From an uncultured Bacilli bacterium (GTDB taxonomy: Bacteria > Bacillota_I > Bacilli_A > RF39 > UBA660), in assembly GCA_934167785.1 (NCBI GenBank), contig CAKPLX010000048.1:1-8189 (forward strand): a DNA stretch of 8,189 bases, read 5' to 3'. Under the pieces are notes generated by a model that was given only the letters and a program-made list of their open reading frames with translations, was not told the origin of the DNA and ran no database searches. The position numbers were made by a program, and so were the translations under genes. Positions 1 through 5,690 of this stretch are shown piece by piece (position 1 is the stretch's first letter; every line of letters starts with the position of its first letter).

Positions 1-36
1 TCTATTCTTACTTTAAAAGTTCGAACAGAAACGTCA

Positions 37-77
37 TTGGTGCACCAGGAGGGATTCGAACCCCCGACCTTCCGGTT
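37..77 (-). repeat. Left attachment repeat: 3' fragment of a tRNA-Arg gene
   Basis: On the minus strand this reads as the 3' part of a tRNA: half of the anticodon arm (CCGGA), variable loop AGGTC, T-arm GGGGG-TTCGAAT-CCCTC, acceptor strand CTGGTGC, discriminator A and an encoded CCA. It matches 7608-7648 at 40 of 41 positions; the difference is position 57 (C) versus 7628 (T), inside the T-loop. Homology stops in the anticodon loop, after which the sequence (AAAGTTTTTT) is not tRNA, so this is a fragment and not a functional gene. Tyrosine integrases commonly use tRNA 3' ends as attachment sites, and the window's integrase lies next to the other copy. The arginine identity is inferred from the acceptor sequence and from the ACG anticodon loop visible in the right copy. 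Confidence 0.85.
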
Positions 78-85
78 AAAGTTTT

Positions 86-199
86 TTAAAATAACTTATT
101 CTATCTTACATTAAATCTACTACAAATACAGAAATTTAAGTAAAATATACAATAAGTTATTTTAAGTTATATTATCTCAATGGGGTAATAATGTGATAA
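86..199. promoter_or_regulatory. Candidate integrase and excisionase arm sites, left end
   Basis: The 128 bp between the left repeat and the first gene hold ordered repeats. ATGGGGTAA (180-188) is followed exactly 11 bp later by the related ATGTGATAA (191-199). The same tandem arrangement occurs at the other end of the element (7535-7554). TAAGTTAT occurs at 153-160 and again at 163-170, with one inverted copy at 91-98. The inverted copy belongs to a perfect 15-bp inverted repeat, 86-100 with 151-165. Helically phased short repeats beside an attachment core are typical of arm-type integrase sites and Xis sites; assigning them to those proteins is inference. Confidence 0.5.
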
Positions 200-205
200 T
201 TTTTA

Positions 206-1054
206 TTATCTTAATTTTATGTCTGTATATACTTCAGTAACTATTGCAGGGTGATTAAAGCGTAAAATCATTTCATTATTTTTATAATAAACAAATCTTA
301 CACTAAATGTAGCAGTTTGCCCAGCTTTTACTTCTAATGTACTGAGTTCAGTATCTAAATGTTTATAATAGGCATTATAACCGTATCTACCTGCTCCATC
401 TACTATTTTAAAATCACTTTTATCAAGTACAATTGTAGAGTTTGACATATTTTCAAACTTCATTTTGACGATTACCCATTCTTGTCCATCTTTAACTCCA
501 CCAACTTCGGAATTATATGTTTCTGTTTGATAATTCATAACTGTTAATGCACATTGTTCTACACCAAAATTATCTTTTTGTGTTGACCTTACATTAACAT
601 TATAAGTTTTTCTACTTTCTGTCTGTGTTTGCGTATTTGCCTTACTATTTGAATTATTTATGTTAGAACTAGACCCAATTGTTCCAGAGATAGATGTTCC
701 AGAATCAGTTGTAGAAGTATTATAATTATAACTGCTTCCAAAAGATGTATAATTTTCTAAATCATTTATAAAACTCTTACTCGCTATAGTTAAATCCTTG
801 AAAACATTACTTGAAAAGAACCATATACCACATATAATTAAAATAATTAATAAAAATAAAAAGGCTATTATATTATTCTGTTCTGTTGCATTTGTATTGT
901 GATTTGGATTTCTTTTATAATAATTATTACTTTGATTTGAATATTGCTTTTTTAATTTATTTACTTGATTTTCATATTCATTTGCATCAATAATTCCTTC
1001 GTCTTTCAATTTATTAAGTTTATCTAGGGCTTCAACAAATTTTCCAGTTTCCAT
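206..1054 (-). CDS. Membrane-anchored protein with SHOCT-like and DUF4352-like domains
   Basis: The product is 282 aa. I start it at the ATG at 1054 because AAAGGAGA lies 6 bases upstream; an upstream in-frame ATG at 1099 has no such site. Residues 4-36 resemble a SHOCT motif (LNKLKDEGIIDANEYENQ), a short helical module often found in membrane proteins. One hydrophobic segment spans about 62-80. A Ser/Thr/Asn-rich low-complexity linker covers about 101-150. Residues 150-275 resemble the DUF4352 immunoglobulin-like fold found in Gram-positive surface proteins, with the features GQEWVIVKMKFEN and KAGQTATFSVRFVY. The likely topology is a cytoplasmic N-terminus and an external C-terminal domain. 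It is the last gene of a probable three-gene minus-strand unit, 70 bp after the OB-fold gene. Its function is unknown. The position at the element end far from the integrase suggests cargo, possibly envelope-acting. Confidence 0.8.
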   Translation of the reverse strand: METGKFVEALDKLNKLKDEGIIDANEYENQVNKLKKQYSNQSNNYYKRNPNHNTNATEQNNIIAFLFLLIILIICGIWFFSSNVFKDLTIASKSFINDLENYTSFGSSYNYNTSTTDSGTSISGTIGSSSNINNSNSKANTQTQTESRKTYNVNVRSTQKDNFGVEQCALTVMNYQTETYNSEVGGVKDGQEWVIVKMKFENMSNSTIVLDKSDFKIVDGAGRYGYNAYYKHLDTELSTLEVKAGQTATFSVRFVYYKNNEMILRFNHPAIVTEVYTDIKLR

Positions 1055-1124
1055 ATATTTTCTCCTTTGTAAGTTTTTTATATATTTTTTTACAACCATA
1101 ATATAAAAAAATTATAAAGTTGCT

Positions 1125-1571
1125 TTAATAGCTTTTGGAAATTTCACTTATATTTAAGTAACAACCTTTTATTTCTCCCATATCTGTAATTTTTCCTTTA
1201 ACAGTAACAACATCTCGTTCATTCAATGTTTTTATTATATTCTTTTGTTCATTACTTTTAATTCTGCAAAACACACGTTTCAAGCCAATTGTGTATTCGT
1301 CTTGAAATATAACTACGCAAGACGAATCAATACCACCTACAACACCTGTAATTGAAACATATTGATTTTTATATTTTTCTTCAGCAGCTAAAGAATTATT
1401 TTCTATGTCTTTAAACAATTCGTCAATGCTAACTGTTTTATATGTTCCATCTGGACTCGCTTCACCGCCACCTATAATGTCAAAAATTCCTAATTTTGAC
1501 CATACAAATAACAAAACTGCTATAAGGATAAATGCTAGAAATAATTTTACAATAATATTATCGTTATTCAT
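1125..1571 (-). CDS. Membrane-anchored OB-fold (tRNA_anti-like) protein
   Basis: The product is 148 aa. The start at 1571 is chosen for its strong ribosome binding site (AAAGGGGGTG, about 9 bases upstream); the longer reading from 1631 adds 20 residues without comparable support. A transmembrane segment spans about 7-24, followed by a Gly/Pro-containing linker. Residues 64-144 fit an OB-fold of the tRNA_anti-like type: KYKNQYVSITGVVGGID, then VFCRIKSNEQKNIIKTLNERDVVTVKGKITDMGEIKGCYLNISEI. Such domains occur in Gram-positive prophages and islands, usually with no known role. The protein is probably anchored with the OB-fold outside the membrane. It lies between the small gene at 1638-1838 and the SHOCT/DUF4352 gene on the same strand, and was probably co-transcribed from the promoter near 1865-1893. 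No enzymatic motif is visible. Confidence 0.78.
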   Translation of the reverse strand: MNNDNIIVKLFLAFILIAVLLFVWSKLGIFDIIGGGEASPDGTYKTVSIDELFKDIENNSLAAEEKYKNQYVSITGVVGGIDSSCVVIFQDEYTIGLKRVFCRIKSNEQKNIIKTLNERDVVTVKGKITDMGEIKGCYLNISEISKSY

Positions 1572-1637
1572 TTTATTTTCACCCCCTTTATCTTTTGTAA
1601 TATTTTGTCGAATTTTAATATATTTTATCATTTGTAT

Positions 1638-1838
1638 TTATTCTCTGCAATAGGTTTTTATAATATAGTTAACTTGTTGTTCTGATAATCTATTATTAAC
1701 TTTTGCACAATTTAAAAGTGCTTTTATATTATTCCATTTTGCAGTTTTACAATAACCCTTTGATGTTAATTCTATATAATCAATTAGTTCTTCAACTATG
1801 TATATAGGTATATCAAAATCTACATTTACATTTTTCAT
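1638..1838 (-). CDS. Small hypothetical protein, 66 aa
   Basis: The ATG at 1838 is preferred because an AAAGG stretch lies about 11 bases upstream; in-frame ATGs at 1862 and 1886 have no ribosome binding site and fall within the promoter. The protein is predicted helical and carries the motif KGYCKTAKWNNIKALLNCAKVNNRLSEQQVNYIIKTYCRE. That pattern (CKTAKW...NRLSEQ) resembles small uncharacterised proteins common in clostridial prophages; this is from memory and was not checked by a search. Four cysteines are absent; it has three (residues 30, 44 and 64). It is the first gene of the leftward cargo unit and lies directly behind a good promoter with an extended -10. Its function is unknown. Confidence 0.65.
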   Translation of the reverse strand: MKNVNVDFDIPIYIVEELIDYIELTSKGYCKTAKWNNIKALLNCAKVNNRLSEQQVNYIIKTYCRE

Positions 1839-1864
1839 CTTTTTCAGAACCTTTCTTTGCATAA

Positions 1865-1894
1865 AGAATATCATAAAAGTTGGCAAACGTCAAC
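1865..1894 (-). promoter_or_regulatory. Leftward promoter of the accessory genes, with operator-like dyad
   Basis: On the minus strand TTGACG (1888-1893) is followed after 17 bp by TATTCT (1865-1870), preceded by TG one base away (extended -10). Transcription would begin about 1858 and run through the genes ending at 1638, 1125 and 206. An imperfect dyad (GTTGGCAAACGTCAAC, 1879-1894) overlaps the -35 element and is a plausible operator for the divergent regulator at 1962. Confidence 0.6.
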
Positions 1895-1911
1895 AATTTA
1901 AAACTATTTAT

Positions 1912-1939
1912 TTGTTAGAATTTCATATAAAGGTAATAC
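1912..1939 (+). promoter_or_regulatory. Possible rightward promoter of the small HTH regulator
   Basis: TTGTTA (1912-1917) and TAATAC (1934-1939) are separated by 16 bp and lie upstream of the ribosome binding site AAAGGAG at 1947-1953. Both boxes are imperfect, so this is a weak call, supported mainly by its position in the divergent intergenic region. Confidence 0.35.
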
Positions 1940-1961
1940 TTAAAATAAAGGAGTTTTTACA

Positions 1962-2201
1962 GTGGATTTATCACAAGCAGTTAGAATAAGAATTAAAAAT
2001 TTAATAGAAGAAAAAAATATTAATGTTTCAAAATTAAGTACAATGGCTGGAATATCACGTTCAACATTGTCAAAGTTTCTATCAGGTAAAAGAAAAATTA
2101 TAAGACTTGATATGATAGAATATATATGTGAAGGTTTAAATATGAAATTAAAAGATTTTTTTAATGACCCAATTTTTGATAATATAGACATAGAAGATTA
2201 A
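1962..2201 (+). CDS. Small Cro/CI-type (XRE) helix-turn-helix regulator
   Basis: The product is 79 aa and starts with GTG at 1962, eight bases after AAAGGAG; no ATG is suitably placed. Residues 6-65 form a complete XRE-type domain: RIRIKNLIEEKNINVSKLSTMAGISRSTLSKFLSGKRK, with the recognition helix SRSTLSKFLSG, then the last helix IIRLDMIEYICEGLNMKLKDFF. Almost nothing lies beyond the DNA-binding domain, as in small autonomous regulators. It is divergent from the leftward accessory genes and convergent with the KGG-motif gene, with which it shares a terminator. The likely role is local control of the accessory promoter (dyad at 1879-1894) and of itself. It is distinct from the main repressor at 5691. 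Confidence 0.85.
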   Translation: MDLSQAVRIRIKNLIEEKNINVSKLSTMAGISRSTLSKFLSGKRKIIRLDMIEYICEGLNMKLKDFFNDPIFDNIDIED

Positions 2202-2230
2202 AAGATAGCAAAAAATGCTATCTTATTTTT
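2202..2230 (+). terminator. Intrinsic terminator between convergent genes
   Basis: A perfect 9-bp stem (AAGATAGCA 2202-2210, TGCTATCTT 2216-2224) encloses an AAAAA loop and is followed by ATTTTT. It begins one base after the stop codon of the HTH gene. Read on the minus strand it is followed by TTAATCTT, so it may also slow transcripts from the gene ending at 2239. Confidence 0.85.
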
Positions 2231-2238
2231 ATAATAAA

Positions 2239-2634
2239 TTATTTTTCCTTTTTCATTTCTTTAAGTTTACTAGGTATATCATTAATAAATATTATATTTT
2301 CAACCCTTTCTTTGTCATCTCCAAATTTAGGGTCTTGTCCGTAAAGATTCCTGAATGACTTTAAAAGCCCTTATACTTCCATTTAATGCTTGTTGTACCA
2401 AAGCCACACACATTGCATTCTGTATAGAAAGTTCACTTTCTTGGATACCTAACTTACGCATATTGTCTTTTAATTTTCCGTTCGTTTAAATCTAACAGCA
2501 TCAGAGTTTCCAATTGTTCTTTTATGTATTTCTTTTTACGTCTTGCTATAACCGATTTTTTTCCACCGTTTAGATCCAATTTCTCGTGCTTTCTCCGTGT
2601 TTAAAGGTTTTAAATTTTCAATATTATTTGCCAT
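2239..2634 (-). CDS. KGG-motif small phage protein, three apparent +1 frameshifts
   Basis: An ATG at 2634 follows AAAAAGGGGGG. Standard reading stops after 32 codons, so ordinary annotation would miss this gene or call it a pseudogene. Skipping one C at each of three in-frame CGG codons (plus-strand G at 2568, 2480 and 2341) gives a continuous 130-aa protein ending at the TAA at 2239. It reads NTEKAREIGSKGGKKSVIARRKKK (residues 12 on), then LKDNMRKLGIQESELSIQNAMCVALVQQALNGSIRAFKVIQESLGQDP (54-101), then a charged tail. This resembles a family of small Firmicutes phage proteins with a KGG/ARRKK N-terminus and an 'ALKGNxKAFEVIRDTIGQ' segment, sometimes labelled terminase small subunit. That label is uncertain, but a TerS-like role would fit a satellite. 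The gene lies downstream of the primase and origin on the same strand. Confidence 0.7.
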
Positions 2635-2664
2635 AAGTTCCCCCCTTTTTATAAAATGTATAGC

Positions 2665-2898
2665 AACTACACTTTAACTACACTTTAAAATTTTCAAAAC
2701 CATTGGTATTACTAGCAAACTACACAAACCACACAATTACACCTATATATATTTATTTTTTTTATTATTTTTTAATATATAATATATACATAAAAAAATT
2801 TTTTATTTTATAAAAATATAGTGTAGTTAGTGTAATAGTGTAGTTTACCAGTGTTATCAACTATTTGCAAATAACACTGGTGTAGTTTTAATGTAGTT
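2665..2898. repeat. Candidate replication origin: inverted iteron sets around an AT-only core
   Basis: On the left AACTACACTTT occurs twice in tandem (2665-2675, 2676-2686), followed by ACTACAC (2719-2725), ACCACAC (2728-2734) and ATTACAC (2736-2742). On the right the reverse complement GTGTAGTT occurs at 2821-2828, 2838-2845 and 2880-2887, with shorter relatives at 2830 and 2892. Between them, 2745-2820 is essentially pure A/T. The right set runs into the 3' end of the primase gene. Two oppositely oriented iteron sets flanking an AT-rich stretch beside the primase/initiator gene is the organisation described for SaPI/PICI origins; origin function here is inferred. Confidence 0.65.
2847..2881 (-). 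terminator. Hairpin just after the primase gene
   Basis: An 11-bp perfect stem (2847-2857 with 2871-2881) with a 13-nt loop containing TTTGCAAA lies 6 bp past the primase stop codon and inside the right iteron set. No T-run follows on the minus strand, so it may be an origin structure or a processing/attenuation site and not a true terminator. Confidence 0.4.
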
Positions 2899-4723
2899 TA
2901 GTGTGTTTTTTATATACTCTTACAGATTTTTTATCTTTTGTAGTTGGAGTAGAAACATAACCGTATTCTTTTAGTCTACTTGTAAAACTTGTTAAACTTA
3001 AAGGATATATTCCTAGTTCTCCGCAATAACTTAAATAATTTGCAAAAACTTCTTTAGTTTCTTTACCATCAATAACAGAATATTCTTTTATAAAACCTGC
3101 TAAATGGTCAATTTCCATTTTGTAATTTTCTAAAGCATTGTCTAAAATTTCATTTTTAGTTAGCTTATATTCATTGCCTTTTATTCTTTTTACTCCTTTT
3201 AATGCTAAATTTAAAATGTAACTTTTGGCGTTATCTGTACTTAATAATTCGTCTAAGTTACTTATTTTTTCTGTAATCTTAAAATCAAATGGAATTATCA
3301 CTAAACGACGATAAAAACCGTTTGTTCTATCACTAAATTTTGGCATATTATTAGTAGATAATATAAGTGTTGCCGTATTTTGTACTTTTACAGGTTTGGA
3401 GAAAATCGGTCTTACTGTTATTGTATTACCACTAGCTAGACTTTTATAGCCTTTACACTTGTCAATATAAACTCCATCTGTTTCGTCTGTACAATTAACT
3501 AGTTTTCCAACTAATGACGCAACACTTGTTGGATCGTTAAATGCATCTAAACTCAAATTTTGCCCTAAATCACCTACCCAATTGTTTATCATTTCAAGAA
3601 ATGTACTCTTTCCATTGTATCCATTTCCAATAAAGAAGAATACATGATGTGGAAACTTACTTGTAAGTAAAATGAGTCCCAATATCTCTTCTAGTGTTTG
3701 ACGTAACTCTGGACGACTGCATGTAATATCATTTAAAAATTTATCTACATGTTCATCATAGGCAGTAACATTAAAAGATACGTCTATATAGAAAGGACTA
3801 AAAGTCGGTATGTCTCTTGCTATAAATTCTCCGTCTATAATCATACCGTTTTTTAATAGTATAGGCATTTCTTTTTCTGCACTATCTACTTCGTCCGCAA
3901 ATTTGTTTATTTGGTGCATAATTTCATTGTCTTGTGTTTTTTTTAATTTATAAAAATCATTTATCCTTTGTAATAACAATCTGTTATCACTTATATATTT
4001 GTTATTTTGCCTAAAAAACAGTTGTGATTTATACATTTTTATATCTAGTTCTTCAATAGCATATTGTGCCAATTCTATCATATCTTTTTTTGGCGGAATA
4101 TACTTATATTTTTTTGCACTTTTAACAACTGCTGCAAGTTCTTTTTCGTCAAGTGATTCTTCAAAAGTTACCTCGTTAATTACTTTTGAAATATCCTCAA
4201 TATCAATATCTTGGTATGTACGTCTTACATATCCAAAATGTTTAAATATTGCGTCATTTCTGCCACTTCCCTCTGTCATTCCACTTAAATTTTCTTTTTG
4301 ATTTGGTAATGGGTAAAGTATCTGCGGAAGTTCTGGTAAATCTTCTAATGTTAGTTCTCTGTTTTTTTCTCTTTCAATGCCTTTACGTTTAACCATTACA
4401 TATTGGTTACCCGTTTTATAATCTGCTTGAAAACCTCCAACAGTTATAGTATCAGTCCAATTTTTAATTTCAATTCCAATAGGCTTAGAAAAATAAAAAT
4501 GTTTTCCTTTATCTGTTTTTACTGTTAGTGTAGGATATTCTTTTTCAAGATACTCCCAAATTTTATTTTCATTTTCATTATCTCCGTCAAAGTCTACTAC
4601 GACAACTTTATCGTTAAGTAGTAAACCTGCATTTTCTAATTCTTTGTACGAAGAATATGTAACACCTCGGTTTACGGGGCTTTTATTTTCTTTTAATTCA
4701 ATAAAATATAAGTTTTCTTTCAT
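2888..4723 (-). CDS. Primase-helicase (AEP primase plus D5-like SF3 helicase)
   Basis: The product is 611 aa and starts at an ATG preceded by AAAGGAAG. It is the replication protein of the element. Residues 1-140 fit a bifunctional primase-polymerase (AEP) domain: VVVDFDGD places the catalytic acidic pair at D44/D46, KHFYF gives the conserved His at 75, and FQADYKTGNQYVM lies at 98-110. Residues 152-206 resemble a PriCT linker (GSGRNDAIF...). Residues 330-480 are an SF3/D5-like AAA+ helicase: Walker A GNGYNGKST (366-374), acidic Walker B-like CTDETD (411-416), sensor LILSTNN (453-459) and arginine pair FYRR (470-473). The C-terminus (about 545-605) looks like a winged-helix DNA-binding region. 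Proteins of this build replicate P4-like and PICI satellites by recognising an adjacent iteron origin, here the repeats at 2665-2898. All motifs are intact and no in-frame CGG occurs. Confidence 0.92.
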   Translation of the reverse strand: MKENLYFIELKENKSPVNRGVTYSSYKELENAGLLLNDKVVVVDFDGDNENENKIWEYLEKEYPTLTVKTDKGKHFYFSKPIGIEIKNWTDTITVGGFQADYKTGNQYVMVKRKGIEREKNRELTLEDLPELPQILYPLPNQKENLSGMTEGSGRNDAIFKHFGYVRRTYQDIDIEDISKVINEVTFEESLDEKELAAVVKSAKKYKYIPPKKDMIELAQYAIEELDIKMYKSQLFFRQNNKYISDNRLLLQRINDFYKLKKTQDNEIMHQINKFADEVDSAEKEMPILLKNGMIIDGEFIARDIPTFSPFYIDVSFNVTAYDEHVDKFLNDITCSRPELRQTLEEILGLILLTSKFPHHVFFFIGNGYNGKSTFLEMINNWVGDLGQNLSLDAFNDPTSVASLVGKLVNCTDETDGVYIDKCKGYKSLASGNTITVRPIFSKPVKVQNTATLILSTNNMPKFSDRTNGFYRRLVIIPFDFKITEKISNLDELLSTDNAKSYILNLALKGVKRIKGNEYKLTKNEILDNALENYKMEIDHLAGFIKEYSVIDGKETKEVFANYLSYCGELGIYPLSLTSFTSRLKEYGYVSTPTTKDKKSVRVYKKHTKLH

Positions 4724-4739
4724 TAAAATCTTCCTTTCT

Positions 4740-5009
4740 TTTTATAATTGACCCCTAAAAAATTAAGTCTATGTTATATTGGATACCACATTAAATTGTT
4801 TGTTCAAAAGATAAACTAATTTGTAACATGGTATTCATCCATTTTCTTATCTTTTAGATATAAATTTGTTCACATTAAACTATGAACACTTCTTACAAAA
4901 CTTGTAATACTTGAATTTTAACATTATTTATGTTATTATAATTAAAAATAGTTATCTAAACTATTTGTGTTATGTTATTAGTAAGTCCTTATAGTTACAA
5001 TTTTAGGGC
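4740..5009. other. Non-coding interval rich in inverted repeats
   Basis: I see no credible gene between the primase and the excisionase-like gene. The interval holds AAAAGATAA (4806-4814) with its complement at 4847-4855, and ATACCA (4783-4788) with TGGTAT (4829-4834). CACATTAAA occurs twice (near 4787 and 4874), as does TTTGTTC. There is also a TGTTCA...TGAACA dyad (about 4870-4891) and an AAATAGTT-ATCTA-AACTATTT hairpin (4946-4966). This density suggests a regulatory leader or a small RNA, which I cannot assign. Confidence 0.4.
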
Positions 5010-5019
5010 TTACTTTTTT
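4980..5019 (+). terminator. Plus-strand intrinsic terminator in a minus-strand operon
   Basis: AGTAAGTCCT (4980-4989) pairs with AGGGCTTACT (5005-5014) over 10 bp with one G·T pair, around a 15-nt loop. On the plus strand it is followed by a run of six T (5014-5019). On the minus strand no T-run follows the stem. All neighbouring genes run leftward, so a plus-strand terminator implies a rightward transcript across 4740-5010. Confidence 0.55.
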
Positions 5020-5030
5020 ATTACATTCAT
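5010..5030 (-). CDS. Possible six-codon minigene overlapping the xis-like stop
   Basis: The ATG at 5030 overlaps the TGA of the excisionase-like gene (ATGA) and sits 7 bases behind a near-perfect AAAGGAGGTG, encoded by the last codons of that gene. It encodes only MNVIKK before TAA. The last codons form A-AAA-AAG, a classic -1 slippery heptamer in the right phase, and a hairpin follows at once. It may be a leader peptide, a coupling site for translation or the remnant of a lost gene. The strong ribosome binding site is the only firm evidence. Confidence 0.25.
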   Translation of the reverse strand: MNVIKK

Positions 5031-5281
5031 AGAACCACCTCCTTTAATATATTTTGTATGTTCTTTAAAGTAGTTTCTGCTTCAACCCTTTTTTGGTGTT
5101 CTTCATCAAAAATTTCTTTACTAACACACTCATCATTATAAACTTTTACCTTCCAATAGCCATCTTCGGTCTGTTCACCCTCTATTTTTTTGTTTCTAAT
5201 GAATTGTTTTACTTTTTCAACTCCTAAACCTGTTTGTCGTGCATATTCTGTTGCTGACATCCACTTATGATTTATTGACAT
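5027..5281 (-). CDS. Excisionase-like small DNA-binding protein (HTH_17/MerR type)
   Basis: The product is 84 aa, with an ATG at 5281 behind AAGGAGTG. Residues 7-47 fit the winged helix of the HTH_17/excisionase group: WMSATEYARQTGLGVEKVKQFIRNKKIEGEQTEDGYWKVKV, that is a helix-turn-helix followed by a wing with the typical YWKV strand. Residues 58-82 (FDEEHQKRVEAETTLKNIQNILKEV) form a likely coiled coil for multimerisation. The ribosome binding site overlaps the stop codon of the preceding HTH gene, 13 bp away, so the two are translationally linked. Position, size and fold suggest the recombination directionality factor that assists the integrase in excision; TAAGTTAT repeats near the left end are candidate targets. 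A pure transcription regulator remains possible. Confidence 0.65.
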   Translation of the reverse strand: MSINHKWMSATEYARQTGLGVEKVKQFIRNKKIEGEQTEDGYWKVKVYNDECVSKEIFDEEHQKRVEAETTLKNIQNILKEVVL

Positions 5282-5294
5282 TTCTGTTCACTCC

Positions 5295-5534
5295 TTATTT
5301 GTAGTTTTTATTCACGCTGTTATCGAAAAAAATATATTTTTGGAAGTCTTTATTATTTTCATTACAGTATTTCATAATTGCTTCACAAAACTTTATTCCC
5401 GCTCCTCTGCCGTTATTTTTTAAAATCTTATTCAAATATGTTCTATCAATACTTAAAACATTTGAAAAAGCTTTTTGGTTTCCTTGAAATTCAGTTTTTA
5501 TTAATGTTTGTAATTCTAAAATATTAACTTTCAT
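5295..5534 (-). CDS. Early HTH regulator, Cro-like
   Basis: The product is 79 aa. The ATG at 5534 is chosen because AAAGGAGG lies ten bases upstream; a longer reading from 5588 would cross the -10 box. Residues 18-38 form a helix-turn-helix (GNQKAFSNVLSIDRTYLNKIL). The recognition helix IDRTYLNKI is nearly the same as LDRTYLSKY in the divergent repressor, suggesting that both bind the same operators, as Cro and CI do. Residues 39-70 form a further helical segment. It is the first gene behind the strong leftward promoter and leads into the excisionase-like and primase genes. In PICIs this place is taken by the activator/anti-repressor gene of the early operon; the exact role here is inferred. 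Confidence 0.75.
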   Translation of the reverse strand: MKVNILELQTLIKTEFQGNQKAFSNVLSIDRTYLNKILKNNGRGAGIKFCEAIMKYCNENNKDFQKYIFFDNSVNKNYK

Positions 5535-5560
5535 AAGATTAATCCTCCTTTCGTAGTTTA

Positions 5561-5652
5561 TTTTCACGTTGTATTTATATGTTAACACTTTAAATTTTCA
5601 ATGTCAATACTTTTTGATGTTTTTTTTCACTTTTATTGTTGACAATTTTCAC
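5561..5652. promoter_or_regulatory. Candidate operators in the divergent control region
   Basis: TTTTCAC occurs at 5561-5567, 5624-5630 and 5646-5652, covering the start of the leftward transcript, the gap between the promoters and the rightward spacer. An ATTGT-TG-ACAAT dyad (5635-5646) overlaps the rightward -35 box. Shared motifs across back-to-back promoters fit binding sites for the repressor at 5691 and the regulator at 5295. Confidence 0.45.
5579..5607 (-). promoter_or_regulatory. Strong leftward early promoter
   Basis: On the minus strand TTGACA (5602-5607) and TAACAT (5579-5584) are separated by 17 bp. This consensus-like promoter should drive the HTH, excisionase-like and primase genes. 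Transcription would start about 5572, leaving a short leader before the ribosome binding site at 5544-5551. Confidence 0.8.
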
Positions 5653-5667
5653 AAACAATGCTATAAT
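5639..5667 (+). promoter_or_regulatory. Consensus rightward promoter of the repressor
   Basis: TTGACA (5639-5644) and TATAAT (5662-5667) are separated by 17 bp, a perfect sigma-A consensus. The start site would fall near 5674, only a few bases before the ribosome binding site GGAGGTG (5678-5684), so the leader is almost absent. Its -35 lies 31 bp from that of the leftward promoter. Confidence 0.88.
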
Positions 5668-5690
5668 ATTTATGAATGGAGGTGATATTT

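Noticed and set aside
1405..1653. Plus-strand ORF opposite the OB-fold gene
   Set aside because: No ribosome binding site, and it is antisense to a well-supported gene. The ORFs at 1940-2191 (-), 3999-4301 (+), 5633-5863 (-), 6391-6723 (-) and 6774-7061 (-) were set aside for the same reason.
2460..2482. An extra A in the AAAATTAAAAGAC stretch as the second break of the KGG gene
   Set aside because: It also restores the frame, but the in-frame CGG 12 bases earlier explains the break equally well and follows the same rule as the other three. The residues between (GKLK versus RKIK) do not decide, so this stays a minor alternative.
2341..2570. Simple reassignment of CGG to another amino acid
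   Set aside because: Reassignment keeps the frame, but the frame after each CGG gives early stops. Only a +1 move restores the protein.
2665..2898. Insertion-sequence remnants in the AT-rich region
   Set aside because: The short repeats do not form terminal inverted repeats with target duplications, and no transposase trace is visible.
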